A DNA stretch of 34,825 bases from Ectocarpus siliculosus (GCA_000310025.1 FN647968.1:270070-304894), one strand, 5' to 3'; shown: positions 10,401 to 30,309, counted from the first letter of the stretch. Program-made: numbers and translations. Notes: generated by a model not told the origin, from the sequence alone.

Positions 10401-11108
10401 CAAGGAGGGGGAAGTGTACATGACTGAGCTGGGAAGAGTAGAAGGAAGACACAGGGAGATGTTTGAGGCATGGAGTAGAGAGGAGAGGACGGTGGCATAC
10501 GAAGTGGGTTGGAAAGGAGGGAAGAAATTAGATAAACTATCGTAGAGAAATCATTTTTGAGCCACCTTGGGCAAAGTAGGAAGGAACAATTGGCCATCGG
10601 GGATCGGCCCTGTGGAAACAACGCTCCGTCTTCTCGAGGACGCGTGGTCAATGGTCTAACCGCTAAGGCGTGCAAAACACAAGAGTACGCCCGCCCACCT
10701 CCCGCATCCAACGCCACCCGCCAGGCGCTTGTTGACGACGAGTCCATCTTCACGGACCTCGGCTTCACGCCCGGAGAAGGATCCCTCTTGGCCGACAGCT
10801 GCATCCAGGTTAACTTCTTCGTGGACGACGCCGCCGAGATCATGGGAACGCAAGCCTTGCGCAACCCGGACTGCCAGGAGGAGTGCACGCTCTGCGCCGA
10901 CTCGACTACCCCGTGCGCGACGTGCTTGGTGGACCAGCCGGCCATCACGAAGTGCGACGACCCTTCGAACAAGGTCTTCTACGACGGCGTTCACTTCACC
11001 ACAGACTTCCACCTCATCTTCGGAGAGGCCATCAGGCAGTGCTCCAAGGACAGCCCCAACTTCGACCGCCCGTTCGTGGGAGTTATGTGCCCGGAGGAGG
11101 AGTGGTGA
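4344..11108 (+). CDS. GDSL/SGNH-family lipase/esterase, 9 exons, probably secreted
   Basis: Exons 4344-4463, 6087-6215, 6841-6921, 7096-7119, 8141-8204, 8627-8823, 9280-9381, 9742-9870 and 10725-11108 total 1230 nt (409 aa plus TGA), and every junction keeps phase. Visible motifs are a hydrophobic N-terminus ending ASARASG (signal peptide), block I VFGDSNSDTGRR with nucleophile Ser47, a block II-like SNGKAWP, block III THVIFIGTNEL, and block V YDGVH with Asp369 and His372. The C-terminus is Cys-rich and an N-E-T sequon lies in exon 5. Family knowledge: SGNH hydrolases cleave ester bonds of lipids or acylated polysaccharides. The substrate cannot be read here. Start choice: the ATG of exon 1 gives the only signal peptide that joins in phase. 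Weak points are the 24-nt exon 4 and the exon 1 donor (4463 or 4469). The last intron holds a retrotransposon remnant, and intron 1 an antisense tRNA-like sequence. Confidence 0.85.
5329..5392 (-). ncRNA. tRNA-like sequence, probably a degenerate tRNA or SINE head
   Basis: Read on the minus strand, it has an A-box-like TGGTCTAGTTGG and a B box matching GGTTCGAATCC exactly, spaced as in a tRNA. Candidate acceptor ends GCCCCGG and CCGGCGT pair at six of seven positions (one wobble). The T stem keeps only three pairs, the anticodon stem is weak and the molecule is about 64 nt, shorter than a normal tRNA. I therefore read it as a pseudo-tRNA or tRNA-derived SINE head with internal Pol III promoter elements. 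It lies antisense in intron 1 of the GDSL gene. Confidence 0.5.
6087..6215 (+). CDS. GDSL hydrolase exon 2: block I nucleophile
   Basis: Forty-three codons in phase 0 open with MVVFGDSNSDTGRR, the block I motif with the catalytic serine in GDSN, followed by a Pro-Trp-rich segment typical of the family. The acceptor is ACAAG and the donor GAT|GTGAGC. Its ATG could serve as a start in a shorter cytosolic form, but the upstream exon with a signal peptide joins in phase. Confidence 0.85.
6841..6921 (+). CDS. GDSL hydrolase exon 3: block II approach
   Basis: Twenty-seven codons lie between CTTTCCACAG and GAC|GTGAGC, both phase 0. The reading SVSNGKAWPTWL matches the (F/T)SNGxxWxxYL stretch that precedes the oxyanion-hole glycine block in GDSL enzymes. 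Confidence 0.75.
7096..7119 (+). CDS. GDSL hydrolase exon 4: candidate 24-nt microexon
   Basis: Eight codons (SGGSTVFC) sit between a CCCTCTAG acceptor and a TGC|GTGAGC donor, phase 0 at both ends. A GG(A/S)T-type block is expected here in SGNH enzymes (oxyanion-hole Gly). An in-frame TAG directly upstream means it can only be a short exon. The usual N-x-A residues before the glycines are missing, so another tiny exon or a different exon may be involved. Confidence 0.4.
8141..8204 (+). CDS. GDSL hydrolase exon 5
   Basis: Sixty-four nt between TTTGCAG and CTAG|GTGAGA read TLEEQIDRYFYEIVNETDET, the helix before block III. It ends in phase 1 and is completed exactly by exon 6. It contains an N-E-T glycosylation sequon. 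Confidence 0.8.
8627..8823 (+). CDS. GDSL hydrolase exon 6: block III
   Basis: The exon starts after CATGCAG. With the G carried from exon 5 it reads DYTHVIFIGTNEL, the GxND block that supplies oxyanion-hole residues. The usual Asp is replaced by Glu here. A variable acidic segment follows and the exon ends at GAG|GTGAGG in phase 0. Confidence 0.88.
9280..9381 (+). CDS. GDSL hydrolase exon 7
   Basis: Thirty-four codons between GCGTTACAG and ACT|GTGAGT read AWDEGIGRLIGAGVTGRILL, the amphipathic helix and beta strand (usually ending in VVN) that follow block III in this family. Phase 0 on both sides. Confidence 0.85.
9742..9870 (+). CDS. GDSL hydrolase exon 8
   Basis: Forty-three codons between GACTCGCACAG and GCG|GTGAGT read as a helix (LLDSVAQALRVGAQLLVAKY) followed by VRMLDLYTLFA, which matches the 'vxxlDlyxlf' strand of GDSL enzymes. 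Phase 0 on both sides. Confidence 0.85.
10340..10545 (+). mobile_element. Non-LTR (LINE) retrotransposon remnant, C-terminal end of reverse transcriptase ORF
   Basis: After a 17-C homopolymer the plus strand reads GVHVVVECSLYKEGEVYMTE, the Cys-His-containing C-terminal segment typical of LINE reverse transcriptase proteins, then a short basic end and TAG at 10543-10545. Nothing of the catalytic domain is present, so this is a 5'-truncated copy. It sits in sense orientation in the last intron of the GDSL gene. The assignment rests on remembered similarity to LINE C-termini. Confidence 0.6.
10570..10690 (+). repeat. 3' tail of the LINE remnant; dispersed repeat family copy 1
   Basis: About 120 bases directly follow the LINE frame and recur at 30185-30296 and in part at 30310-30385. 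The shared unit contains CTCGAGGACGCGTGGTCAATG-like sequence with an A-box-like TGGTCAATGGT. The 3' end is C-rich, as in the other copies. Recurrence without the protein part suggests a SINE using the same 3' tail. Confidence 0.65.
10725..11108 (+). CDS. GDSL hydrolase exon 9: catalytic Asp/His, stop
   Basis: The exon begins after CCCGCCAG in phase 0 and runs 127 codons to TGA at 11106-11108. It is Cys-rich (CQEECTLCADSTTPCATC) and contains VFYDGVHFT, block V with catalytic Asp and His. The acceptor lies only about 35 bases beyond the C-rich end of the retrotransposon tail. The open frame continues upstream into the repeat; this extension is rejected. Confidence 0.88.
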   Translation, partial: ALVDDESIFTDLGFTPGEGSLLADSCIQVNFFVDDAAEIMGTQALRNPDCQEECTLCADSTTPCATCLVDQPAITKCDDPSNKVFYDGVHFTTDFHLIFGEAIRQCSKDSPNFDRPFVGVMCPEEEW

Positions 11109-12145
11109 GGAGGTTGGTGGGGGGTGGTGCTTGCCTCAACCGTCGTCGCTTTCATCTCGCTGTCACGACGTGAATTGACTAGGTGCACCGCCTCTGTAAG
11201 CCAGTCTGGGAAACGGTACGTACGCCTTCCTGTAGACCTCACGGACTTGTGGGCGGTATGGCCTTTGGGAGGGAGCGTGTGGTCGTCGTTCGAGTAGGCC
11301 GGTTCAACCGCTCAAGGGGGTCACGTTCCCACAATGGGGCGTGCCATAGAAGGGAAGCAAGACAAAACATAATCGAGGCTCGACTTCGTGAAGTCGTGAC
11401 TCTCCGAGAGAGCGGCTGGTGTGATGAAAGCATCGACCCGATTGAAAGTCCTCCTCTGTTTGCTTCCACAGACTATTCGTCCTAAGAAGGTGCGTGCGTC
11501 GTTTGGCGCACTGCTGTGTGTTGTGTTGTTTTGCGTACTAGACTTTTGGGTTATGCGTTCGTGGAACGGCGATCTGTACCAGTGCACGGTTGTCGCGTGC
11601 ATGTAGACTCGACACCAGTCCTATTATTAATAGTAAGGTGTTCAGAAGATTAGTTATATAAACTGATCTCTCGGAGTTGGAAACCTCCATATAGGATACC
11701 GGGGTTGCGAAGAAGGTTCTCAAACGAGATAGGTAGATAGATGTAGCTTCGCCCGCACGGCTTTGTACCAGCAGAGGCAAGCGTTGTAGGTATAAAGCGC
11801 TCGGTCAGACAACAAACTGACTTGACTCACCCAGATGGTAAAACGAAATGGCCTTGCATATGTTGCAGTCTCGGTTGTGGGTTGAAACATCCCTCCCTTC
11901 TGAGAAATGATAATCGCCATCATTTGTACGACTAAATGTGAAAAGCGTAGAGCGGAACAGCCATGTACAAAGAAAAAAGTTGAAGGTGCTCGAACATCAT
12001 ATATAGGTGCTGTGGTCCCCGGGTACCCAACAACAGGTAGCCCGAAATACGTTTTTTTTCATAATAGTTTGATAAAATAAGAGAATAAAACACGCGCAGA
12101 TTTTGAATCTCCAACACTACTGATAGTTTTTCCAAACGACCCATT

Positions 12146-12201
12146 GTTAAAGAGGGCCCGATTCACAGGGTATCGGTCGATTGACTTTAACCAGAACCGG
12201 T
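12146..12201. repeat. Diverged direct repeat, copy 1
   Basis: About 57 bases containing GTCGATTGACTTTAACCAGAA recur at 12439-12496 with roughly eight mismatches. The distance between copies is about 293 bases. No terminal features identify an LTR. Confidence 0.6.
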
Positions 12202-12438
12202 ATAAACCTTCGCATTTATATGGCGTCAGCGACGGCGTCAGCAAAATACTGGCTCGAATCTCCTTGGGTGCACATTTTTCTCGTGACTTGGACATTTTTC
12301 CCATGGACAAAAAAGTGTGTCAGTCCCGAGAGCACCTCTTGGAGTCGATCCTACAAGTAACCTTGTGCCACTTCCATCGAATTACCCGTCCTGGCCACAA
12401 GAGGTTCCCAGTTGAGGGTAAATTCTGTGGGTGGAGAG

Positions 12439-12496
12439 TGTTAAGGAGGACCCGATTGGCAAGGTATCAGTCGATTGACTTTTACCAGAATCGGTG
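12439..12496. repeat. Diverged direct repeat, copy 2
   Basis: This is the second copy of the repeat at 12146-12201 in the same orientation, sharing GTCGATTGACTTTTACCAGAA with small changes. Confidence 0.6.
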
Positions 12497-14553
12497 CACC
12501 TTCACACCATTGGCCGCCCATGGGCTCTTCATGGGCTGCCCATGGGTGACCTCTGTCCCGCTATTAGACTTGGGTGTCTTCTTCAGTACCCAGCTGGTTA
12601 GAGCAGTCGACACAAAATATTGATGATGCGTTCACTCGCACACATCCCCCCTCGGGGACTAACGATTGTTGTTTTGGTTGTCTTCACCGCGTGGAAGCAA
12701 GACTAACCGAGGTATCGAAATCCCCAACTGGAACCATCACCCACACTAGGTAGGTCTCCGTCCACGGCATCATCATCAACACATCTATATCTCCTGTGCC
12801 AAGAGCAGGGCTCGAAAGCCACAGCAACGTGCATGGCGTTGGCTGCCATACCGTGTTGGGCCGTCTTGCAAGAGGGCTCCATACATACGCGATGTCTTGG
12901 GATGATGGCACAGTTTCATTCGCTGGAGGTGCACACGTGTGTCAATCCCACCTCCCGAGTAGCGGTCCCCCAGCGAACGGGTGGTTATGTTAGCAGGTCG
13001 CAGGAGAGAATCAAAACAAAAATCCAATGACACGAAGGTAGGGCGGGGCGAACCTCGATTCTCGTTTAAACCTTGTTCTGTTGTTGAACACCCAACACCA
13101 CTCACTCCTCCTCCTCCTGTGTAACCCCCGGCATCAAAAGCGACAAATACCCGGCATATACTATTGTTATTTACAGTCCATCTCTCCGGAAAACAAACAA
13201 AAACGAAAAACCACCAATCCATTTACCTCACCAAGGCGCCAAGGTATGGTACATGACGAATAGCCCCCCCGCTGCTCGCCCTTGACCAGCACATAGTTGT
13301 CACACCGATGCCAACATCCTCCCAGCCAACAGCAAGGCAGCCCATCAAGACACCATTTAGGCAGAGTCCATCTTGACAACTTTAGCTAGCGTACGCTTCC
13401 CTCCGTGAAAGCAAACCCAAAAAAATAACCGAGGTAGTCATGAAGCCGAGGGGCAGACAGACGCGCCTTTCGCTCAATATTTTGTCCCTCGCTTCCGCGA
13501 TTTGCTCGCCCCTTCCAAAACAAGCCGAACAAGGGTTGTGTCGCGGTCTCCTCGTGGATTTCGACGCACGCGTGTTCTTCAAGACGACCTGAAGCGACCG
13601 AACACACGCAGCATCCTTCCTCGGCTCACCCTCACCCCTCCTCTATCCTGGTTGTGTGACCAAACAAGACATCTATAATACGAAAGGTAGGGTAACATTC
13701 GGGTTCGAAAACCCGGATATTGTAGAGAGGCGGGAATTGACGGCGGGCGCCTCTTCACTACGCGTCCCCGACACTGGCATCTGGTCTATCGCGGCAGACA
13801 ACACAGGCCCGGCCTGGAGAAGAAAACCTTTGACCTTGGCGGGACCAATCTTAAGCCGGCCAACTTGCAAAGCGTCACCTCTCTACGGACGGTGTCTGGC
13901 CTTCTCCTTCGAAAGCAACCACTACGACCATGTGTTCCAGAGGCGTCACAACAAACACCTCAAGACTTGGCTGAGACCCAACCATCCCTGCAGCAAAAGA
14001 GCCGCGGGAAGAAAAAGTGAGCACACTCCCGCTCTCCTCTCTGGGCACCGTGCACACACCGCGCCGGAAAAACAAAAACAAACAGTACAATCACGGTAAT
14101 AATAGACACCGGAAGAAGAACACTCTCCCTCGCAACCCTTCCACTCCGCGCTGCTTGAAAACGCCCGCAGGTGCTCGACAACACCAGGATCCTCTCCTGT
14201 GTCCTCGCCCACAAGGGGGCGCTACAACATACTCTCAGTCCGAGGCTCTCGACTCCATTGGCCGAGACACCAACGATATAACAAACTACACAACAATACG
14301 CGCGGTGTGCCTTGGCAAGCGTCTTAAATGACCACATTCCCGCTTAGCCCCCGCCCCTCCCAAGTAAATAATAATGTTCGTGATTACACGCACCCCCCTT
14401 TGTCCCCCTCCCCTTGAGCCCCCTGTCTTGTAAACTAGAGGCGGAAACATCCCCACTTCTCATCACCCAGCACTCAGCACCACGGGCGACAGCGGTTCGG
14501 TCAACGCGATCGTCACGAAAGCGCCGACGATCATGGCAACAAGGACGCAACAA

Positions 14554-14568
14554 CCCCCCCCCCCCCCC
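14554..14568. repeat. Poly-C tract (15)
   Basis: A pure run of 15 C. Similar runs occur at 10340, 18291 (G), 18766 (G), 20117 (G), 30297 and 31749. Confidence 0.85.
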
Positions 14569-14680
14569 TCGCAGAATACATCCGGTCTATCATAGTACTC
14601 AACAGCAATAAGATCTACCCACCACAGCCCGCATCTTCAAAAACCTTTTTCGATAACTGCGACGGGAGGTAGAGATCAGA

Positions 14681-14736
14681 TGGTCTCCATGATCTTGTCA
14701 AGATCTCGTGGTCTCCATGATGTTGTTAAGATATCG
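14681..14736. repeat. 28-bp tandem duplication
   Basis: Two adjacent 28-base units beginning TGGTCTCCATGAT differ at three positions. No function is apparent. Confidence 0.75.
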
Positions 14737-15100
14737 CCGGTCATCAAAGTCAACAAAATGTATTCAGTGCCAGGTAAAAAACACACACCGGCTGCATATA
14801 TCTAACCAATGACGACCCTCCGGTCCGCTTTCGACTTCGTACATGCGCTTGTAATCGATCCCGGCCCCAAGCGCCAAGCCCCAAGCGCCACCAATAACAC
14901 GAACAACAAGTGTACCGAAGAGTCAAACCGTGGGAGACTTCTGTCGGCGGCAAGGCCACAACACGTCTACACCAACTACCATGCTGTGAACCCAAGTCCC
15001 CGTCGCCCCGCCGCCGCCGCCGCTGCTGCTACGCCCGTCCCAACCACATCACGCGAAGCTCTCCGATATCGTCTCGAACAAAAAATAACCCGCCCCGCCT

Positions 15101-24648
<9,548 letters not shown>

Positions 24649-26930
24649 GCAACGCGGGGCAACACCCCTGGAGGCCCGTTCTCTGCGGGAGGTGGATGCC
24701 TCCCCAGCGCAGCCGCGTGGCGAGCGCTGCCGCACGTGTCTGTTTCGCGTGCGTTTCGCTCGTTCGTTTGTTTTGCAACGACAAAGGTTAAGTGATTCTT
24801 TGTTGTTGCCTGAGAGAGCGAGCCAATGGGAGGCAAGAGCGGGCGGGCAGAGGCGGCGGCGAAAGAGAAACAGGCACAGGGAGGCAAGAGAGAGACCAAA
24901 ACAAGCGGAGTGAGAACATAGCGGACACAAGACGAAGGCAGCCGGTTAGTTCGCAAGAACTTCGAAGGAGCATCCGTCTGTTTCATTGCACATTAAGAAG
25001 ACGCTTCCCGGGCTTGCATACTTGAGTATTCGTGACATAGGAGGACCAAGGGCAAATAACAACAGTCAAGCACGGCCAACAACAACTAGAATCTACACCA
25101 GTTCAAAATCGCAAACAACCATCGGCAACAACAAAAACCGCCGTGCCGACACCAACAATCCCGCGCGAATTCCGGTCGGAAGGACCCGCTCCAGCATGCA
25201 GACATTCATACCTCACCTATTGTACGCCTAAAAAAACGACAACGACTTAACAATAACACTTCTGGGTCTACAAACATACAGCTGTCAGTCCTGCCCCAGA
25301 AAAACATCCCACCCCCGACATCTGGCGCTCCACGACCTCAATTGACACCACAACCTGCGACACTGACCCTCCCGTCGTCCACCACCCGGGGGTTCGTGAT
25401 GGACAAGACACGAGCACAAAGAAACACCACAGACAGACGTCGCAATGCCGCAGTACATATGCATACCTCCGTGGTATCGAAACTGATGTACCACGTACTT
25501 CCTGGTTCAACACGACCGGGCACTGTTTCTTGGCGAGAACATCGATCGCACGACCGCAACAACAAACGCGAACATAAGCATGCTACTGCATGTAGCTGGA
25601 GAGAAACAAGTCCCTCTTCATCAACAACAACGCCGACAACAGACAAGCGGAGCAATAGTATCAGAGGCTACAGCAGTATGAGGGCCAACATCGCAACAAC
25701 CTTATGGTGCCGGCGGCCCAACATCTGCCAGAAGTTAATATAATCGCACCTGCGAGTCAGACATGCACACACACGCCCCGAAACAGAATTACAGATCCGT
25801 ATGTGCATACAGACGCCCATGGGAGGCACAAACAGGCTGCCTGACGACACGGGGACCACGCAACTACCAACAAAGCGACAACTACACCTGCGTACACAGG
25901 ATGTAGGAGAGACTCGCACTTCAGCAAGGACTTGAAAAAAGAAAGCAGTTCGTTGAGGGCAAGACGGCCGAAACGGAATGCCGCCTTTGGCGCACTCTTT
26001 ACTGCTGCGGCCACAGGACACGAACCAATGTTGCGGTACTGAATTATAGCCCTTCCGAAAACTGTCACCTGGGCGGATGGTGCGTGGTATGCCCAGCGCG
26101 CGCCGAATCTGTTTCCTGTGAGCGGTACAGGATTGCTTCGTCGAGATGCTAGCGAGAGGTATGACATGTAATATAAATAGGCTTGCTTAGTTGGGCGACT
26201 AGTCTACATTACCCTCCCACTGACTAGCCCGTTTGTGGGCACTATAATAGCAAAGTCGGAGAGAAAAAGGGAAGAGAGAGGAGAAGTAGGAAGAATAAGA
26301 AGCAGCTGCCAGGAGGCACGGTCTCGACTATCCTTCTCTTCGACAGGAAATTGCAAGTGAGCCTTGCTGACTCTCAAACAAAAAACACGGCGATCAAGGC
26401 CTTGCTCGGAGAAGAACGCGAGCCCTGCTAGCACATCACAGCGTGCAGCAACGCATGTTGTTGTAAGATACTCGGAAAAGCTCCTTGGTATCGTTTTCAT
26501 CCTCTTTCAGTCAGTGAGTGCCGTCGATGGATTGTTCCGGTGACTCTTTCCCTGTCTAAAGGGTCAGACTACGTCTCCTTTGTCGGGGGGACATGCCACA
26601 CCACCACCCCGCCAAATAATAATACACCAGGACCCGTCCAAGTCAACGCCAACAACACCAGTCGGGAGCACGCCGAGGGAGGAAGAAGGGATTATCTGGT
26701 GCCGTGGAAGGTCGATCCCAGCCTTATCTGCTAGGGGCGGGACGCCAACGTGCCCCGCCGCACGAGAGCTTGTTGGTTTCGAAAAGCACTTGAAGATAGG
26801 CGACCAAAAAACAAAAAACGCCATTTTCCTTTCAGTTTAGAGAGAGAGCGGAGAGAGAGCCGCGCGCCTTTGGACACTTTTTTCGGCTCTTTCGAACAAA
26901 AGACAGACATCAACCTCGCCGACTGTTGTT
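24649..26930. other. Upstream region of the kinase gene; no supported gene
   Basis: This stretch should hold the kinase 5' UTR and promoter. Open frames are short, on both strands, and lack recognised motifs. There is no clear TATA element close to the start. CAACAA-rich sequence lies at about 25050-25150. Confidence 0.45.
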
Positions 26931-26942
26931 TTTCGCGCGAAC

Positions 26943-26958
26943 ATGGTACGTAGCAGCG
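26943..26958 (+). CDS. Candidate start exon of an unknown gene
   Basis: ATG 26943 followed by VRSS and a possible donor (G|GTGGAA) in phase 1 would join in frame to the candidate exon at 27287. The donor is weak, and GTACGT immediately after the ATG is an alternative that leads to a stop. Offered only as a possibility. Confidence 0.2.
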
Positions 26959-27286
26959 GTGGAAATCTGTGTGCCCTCTCGGCCCGCCCGTGCGCTGCTC
27001 TCCTCTGCGACATGAATCGTCTCACCTCAAGACCTTTCCCTCCCTCTGCCTCCCGTTTGCTCCTGCTTGGCCCAGCTGACGCGTGCCGCCGACCCCTTTC
27101 CTTTTTTCCCAACGTCTCGTCTCGGACTCTCTGTCGCCAACGCCCTCCTGTTGAATTAATCGGCCAAACGCTTGCGTCTGTGCGACCACGCCACAACAGT
27201 CACGCCAGCCCGACACCCCGTCGCCGAAGCTCCCGGCCTCCCCTTGCCCCGATCTGCGACTTAACCCACTGTTGCGTCTTTGCCAG

Positions 27287-27467
27287 CTGCAGCAGCAGCA
27301 GCAGCAATCACTGAGTTGACTCAAGACGACCCCGCCGGCGCCGACAAGCAAAAATTGTTTTCGCACGAGACAACTCCAACGGGTTTCCGCTGGCACCTCT
27401 TGCTTCTGTGGGCTTTGGCGCTAGTGGCTGCTTCGCGCCCGCCGATCTGCACACGCCAACCTCTTTT
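27287..27467 (+). CDS. Candidate exon: poly-Ala then hydrophobic segment, unknown protein
   Basis: After TCTTTGCCAG the frame reads a short Ala run, ITELTQDDPAGADKQK and a hydrophobic stretch WHLLLLWALALVAA that could be a membrane helix. It ends at TT|GTATGT in phase 2. The family is not recognised. It may belong with the hydrophobic exons at 29813, 30811 and 31317. Confidence 0.3.
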
Positions 27468-27599
27468 GTATGTCTCTCTCTCTCTCGTGCGCGCACGGGG
27501 AATGCCAAGGCTCTTCCTCCCTGCTGTTGGCTGTATCGTGCATACCAAGTAGGACACACACAAAATCGGCTAGCTAGACCCCCCTGACGACGCCAACCA

Positions 27600-29390
27600 A
27601 GCCTATTAACGGCCAACACAGGAAATTGCAGGAGATAATGCAGGAAAACAAGGAAAAAAAAAAGAAGAGTTTAGCATCCCCGTTCCCCCCACCCATCGTA
27701 ACGCCCCTGGGAGTTTACACAGAGAGCTCTTGACGTTGATGTGTTGAGGCTTCGCAGTACAATGCAGTCCCGAGTGGGTTCTTCTGAGAGAGGGCGGAGG
27801 ACTGGTCTGATGCGATGACAGCAGTGACGACTTTGGCCGAATGCTGGCTAAAAGCGGTGAGCAAATATCAACAGATCGTAGGCATGTCCACACAGCAATT
27901 ATACTTCTCAGTGAACGGCGGTCCCTGTCTGTAGACAGCAGAATATTGACCATTGTAAAGAATAGAGAGAACGTTGTCAACTGCTGTCAACCGGAGTGCA
28001 GGGCTTCCATTTACCCACGGCCAAGTTACAGCAGTTGTAGCTAGAGCCCAGATCAGCTTGACAAACGCGGTTCGTTGTGCCGGGGATCGTGCGATGCTGA
28101 TGCTTGGAAATGCCCCGCCTTTGAAAATGCACCTGTAGTGATGATCATCATCAACCGACTTTGTACTATTTACAGGATCTGAGATGCATCTTGTAGGCGC
28201 GGTGTGCAGCCTTCCATCTACCTGTTACAAAGAACTACAATTTTGAAAGGCGATGCTAGCAGCTGTAGACGAGCATACATACATAGCAGACTGGTACGCG
28301 GTCTCGAACAGGAACCTTAGTATGCAAAGGAAAGAAAGGGAACACGTGTGCAAAGAGAGGAAGCGCGCGGTAGGGAAGAGACAGCATGCAGCGGGCGGCG
28401 GCGGGTTGCTGAAATATGTGCCGATCTTGACTCTTCACTGCTGAGACCCCGACAAAACGAAAAAACACCGAGACCCAGCTAGCAAATGTTAACGTTGCCA
28501 AGAAAGCCGTTCGTTCTTGTCCCGTAAGACTAGGTAGAGCAGAGAGCAGAGGTTGGGACTTGTCTCCACCAACCAGCACGTGTAGACAAGAATATGCTTA
28601 GGAAACATAATATATTATACTTCTTCCACACTTTTTTGGGTATAAGTTAGCCTGTCACCACGGAAATCGACCCCGTCAAGTGTTCGACTATATAGTACGG
28701 ACAGAAGAAGGGACTAGGCAGAGAGAATGGAAGGAACGGTTTTTACTGTGAAGACAACAAACAACACGTTTCTCTCAAACCAAAGAAGAAGTGCCACGGC
28801 CGTTTGTCAGCTTTTGGTCTAAAGTCAAGACAAATCCCTCGCAACTTACCGCAGCAGCAGCAGCAGACGGCCGTACGATTTGCACGCTCCTACTCACGAA
28901 CACTTAGTATCATTGTGCAGCAGTCCACATGATAGTACTTCGAAGTACAGCCTTAGACTATATTACTATACACAGCATACAGCAGAGAGAGGTGCTAATG
29001 CACACACTCTGTGCTTGCATTGAGAATGTATGTAGGTCGACACGCCGCCTGATAATTTTAGATAATCGAGGTGCTAACCCAGGCTGCTACAGACGCTGCA
29101 AATACATATTGTACGTGGAAGACACAATGGGCAGCTTGGTTGAGTCTGCAGCCAGACTGTAGCGCATGCTTGGGAGACGTGATATTGTAATAACTGCTGT
29201 AGGGACAACATGGAGAAGGACAACACCTAGAGGCAGTTATTGACAAATGATTGGCGCGAGTACTGACCAATGACGGGGGCGTATCGCACAACAGTAGCAC
29301 AGGGTGTATACACTTGGGCGAAACCGTTCGACCGACATGTCGGTGCGCCGAAAACTGGCTTCTTGAGACTACTTGTAAAAGTTAAATATT
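27600..29390. other. No supported gene
   Basis: Short frames occur on both strands. A possible small exon at about 29092-29139 plus (RCKYILYVEDTMGSL) lies after GCTGCTACAG but before an unconvincing donor. A CAG-triplet run lies near 28853. Nothing else is recognised. Confidence 0.4.
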
Positions 29391-29812
29391 GACAGAAAAA
29401 AACAGCGTATTCAACGTTCACGGTCCTAGGAAGTATGTATGGCCAGTGTTTGTCTGTGCTTGTGATTCTGGGGGTTACGATTTCTTAGCGGATTGTATTG
29501 CTTTCTCTGCGCCTTCCCTATTCTTGTGGTTGATGGCAGTCCGGTTCCCTGCCTTAAAAGGGTACAGGAGGAGAGTCACGACGTAGGATGCCGAAACGGA
29601 TTGTCAAACGATTGACAGCATGAACGACAGCAAACAATCCACTGACGGCGTACGCGCCACCCAACGTCAAACAACAAAAACAACGCCACGGAAAGAGCAA
29701 GCGATCTGCCGCTGGCACTCTTAACACCAGCAGCGTGGTAAAGACATGCCCTGGTCGAATGCCTCTAACATTGTCACCTACCCCCCCGGCCCCGCCCCGC
29801 CGTGCGACGCAG

Positions 29813-29923
29813 CTGCTAACGCTGGTGGCTTTGGCGCTGTCGGCCAATGTCATCGTGGGCCCGTCCGTGCGCTGGCGTCCGGTCTTCGTCTCCGGTCTTC
29901 TCGTGGCGATCGTAATTTGCGAG
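29813..29923 (+). CDS. Candidate exon of an unknown membrane protein
   Basis: Thirty-seven codons in phase 0 between GTGCGACGCAG and GAG|GTACAG read as two hydrophobic segments (LLTLVALALSANVIVG and VFVSGLLVAIVICE) separated by a basic Trp-containing turn. Splice signals and composition look genuine. The family is not recognised. Confidence 0.42.
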
Positions 29924-29992
29924 GTACAGCAGTACGCCCGCTTGTTTGGGCCTTGCACGATGGATGGACTCCCGTTTTCTCTGTGTGAAACG

Positions 29993-30183
29993 GTTGTTGC
30001 GCGGAATGAACGGGTTTGGATGCGTGTAGCGCCCCCTCCCCCCGTTCCATGGTACGGTTGTTGTGCGGAATGAACGGGTATGGATGCGTGTATCGCCCCC
30101 TCCCCCCGTTCCATGGTACAGTTGCTGTGCGGAATGAACGGGTATGGATACGTGTATCGCCCCCTCCCCCCGTTCCATGGTGT
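29993..30183. repeat. 64-bp tandem repeat, three copies
   Basis: Units start near 29993, 30057 and 30121 (GCGGAATGAACGGG recurs at 30001, 30065 and 30129, period exactly 64). Each contains CCCCCTCCCCCCGTTCCATG. The array abuts the dispersed repeat at 30185. Confidence 0.9.
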
Positions 30184-30184
30184 G

Positions 30185-30309
30185 GCATACGAAGGAACGA
30201 TTGGCCGTCGGTGATCGGTCCTGTGGGAACAATGCTCCGTCCTCTCGAGGACGCGTAGTCAATGGTCTAACTGCTAAGGCATGCAAGACATGAGTGCCCC
30301 CCCCCCCCC
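30185..30309 (+). repeat. Dispersed LINE-tail/SINE-like repeat, copy 2
   Basis: A close match to 10570-10690 in the same orientation (GGAACGATTGGCC, CTCGAGGACGCG and AATGGTCTAAC are shared or nearly so). It ends in a 13-C run at 30297-30309. No reverse transcriptase sequence precedes it. Confidence 0.75.

Larger units (their letters stand above)
11109..15100. other. Convergent intergenic region, no supported gene
   Basis: This region lies between the stop codons of the GDSL gene (plus) and the kinase gene (minus), so it must hold both 3' UTRs. It contains AT-richer sequence at 11.6-12.1 kb, a diverged direct repeat near 12.15 and 12.44 kb, a 28-bp tandem duplication at 14681 and a 15-C tract at 14554. 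Open frames of up to about 160 codons exist, but none has a recognisable domain or convincing splice partners. Confidence 0.5.

Noticed and set aside
10557-10724. Upstream extension of the last GDSL exon frame
   Set aside because: It lies in the retrotransposon tail repeat that also occurs at 30.2 kb. The acceptor at 10724 gives the phase-correct exon.
24649-24930. Upstream start for the kinase at the ATG 24930
   Set aside because: The added residues are Cys/Leu-rich and unlike DYRK N-termini. The ATG at 24648 opens the low-complexity N-terminus typical of the family.
29554-30286. Minus-strand frames of 112-186 codons with repeated HSAQQPYHGTGGGG-type units
   Set aside because: The repetition comes from the 64-bp tandem array and the dispersed repeat. 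The frames are not conserved protein.
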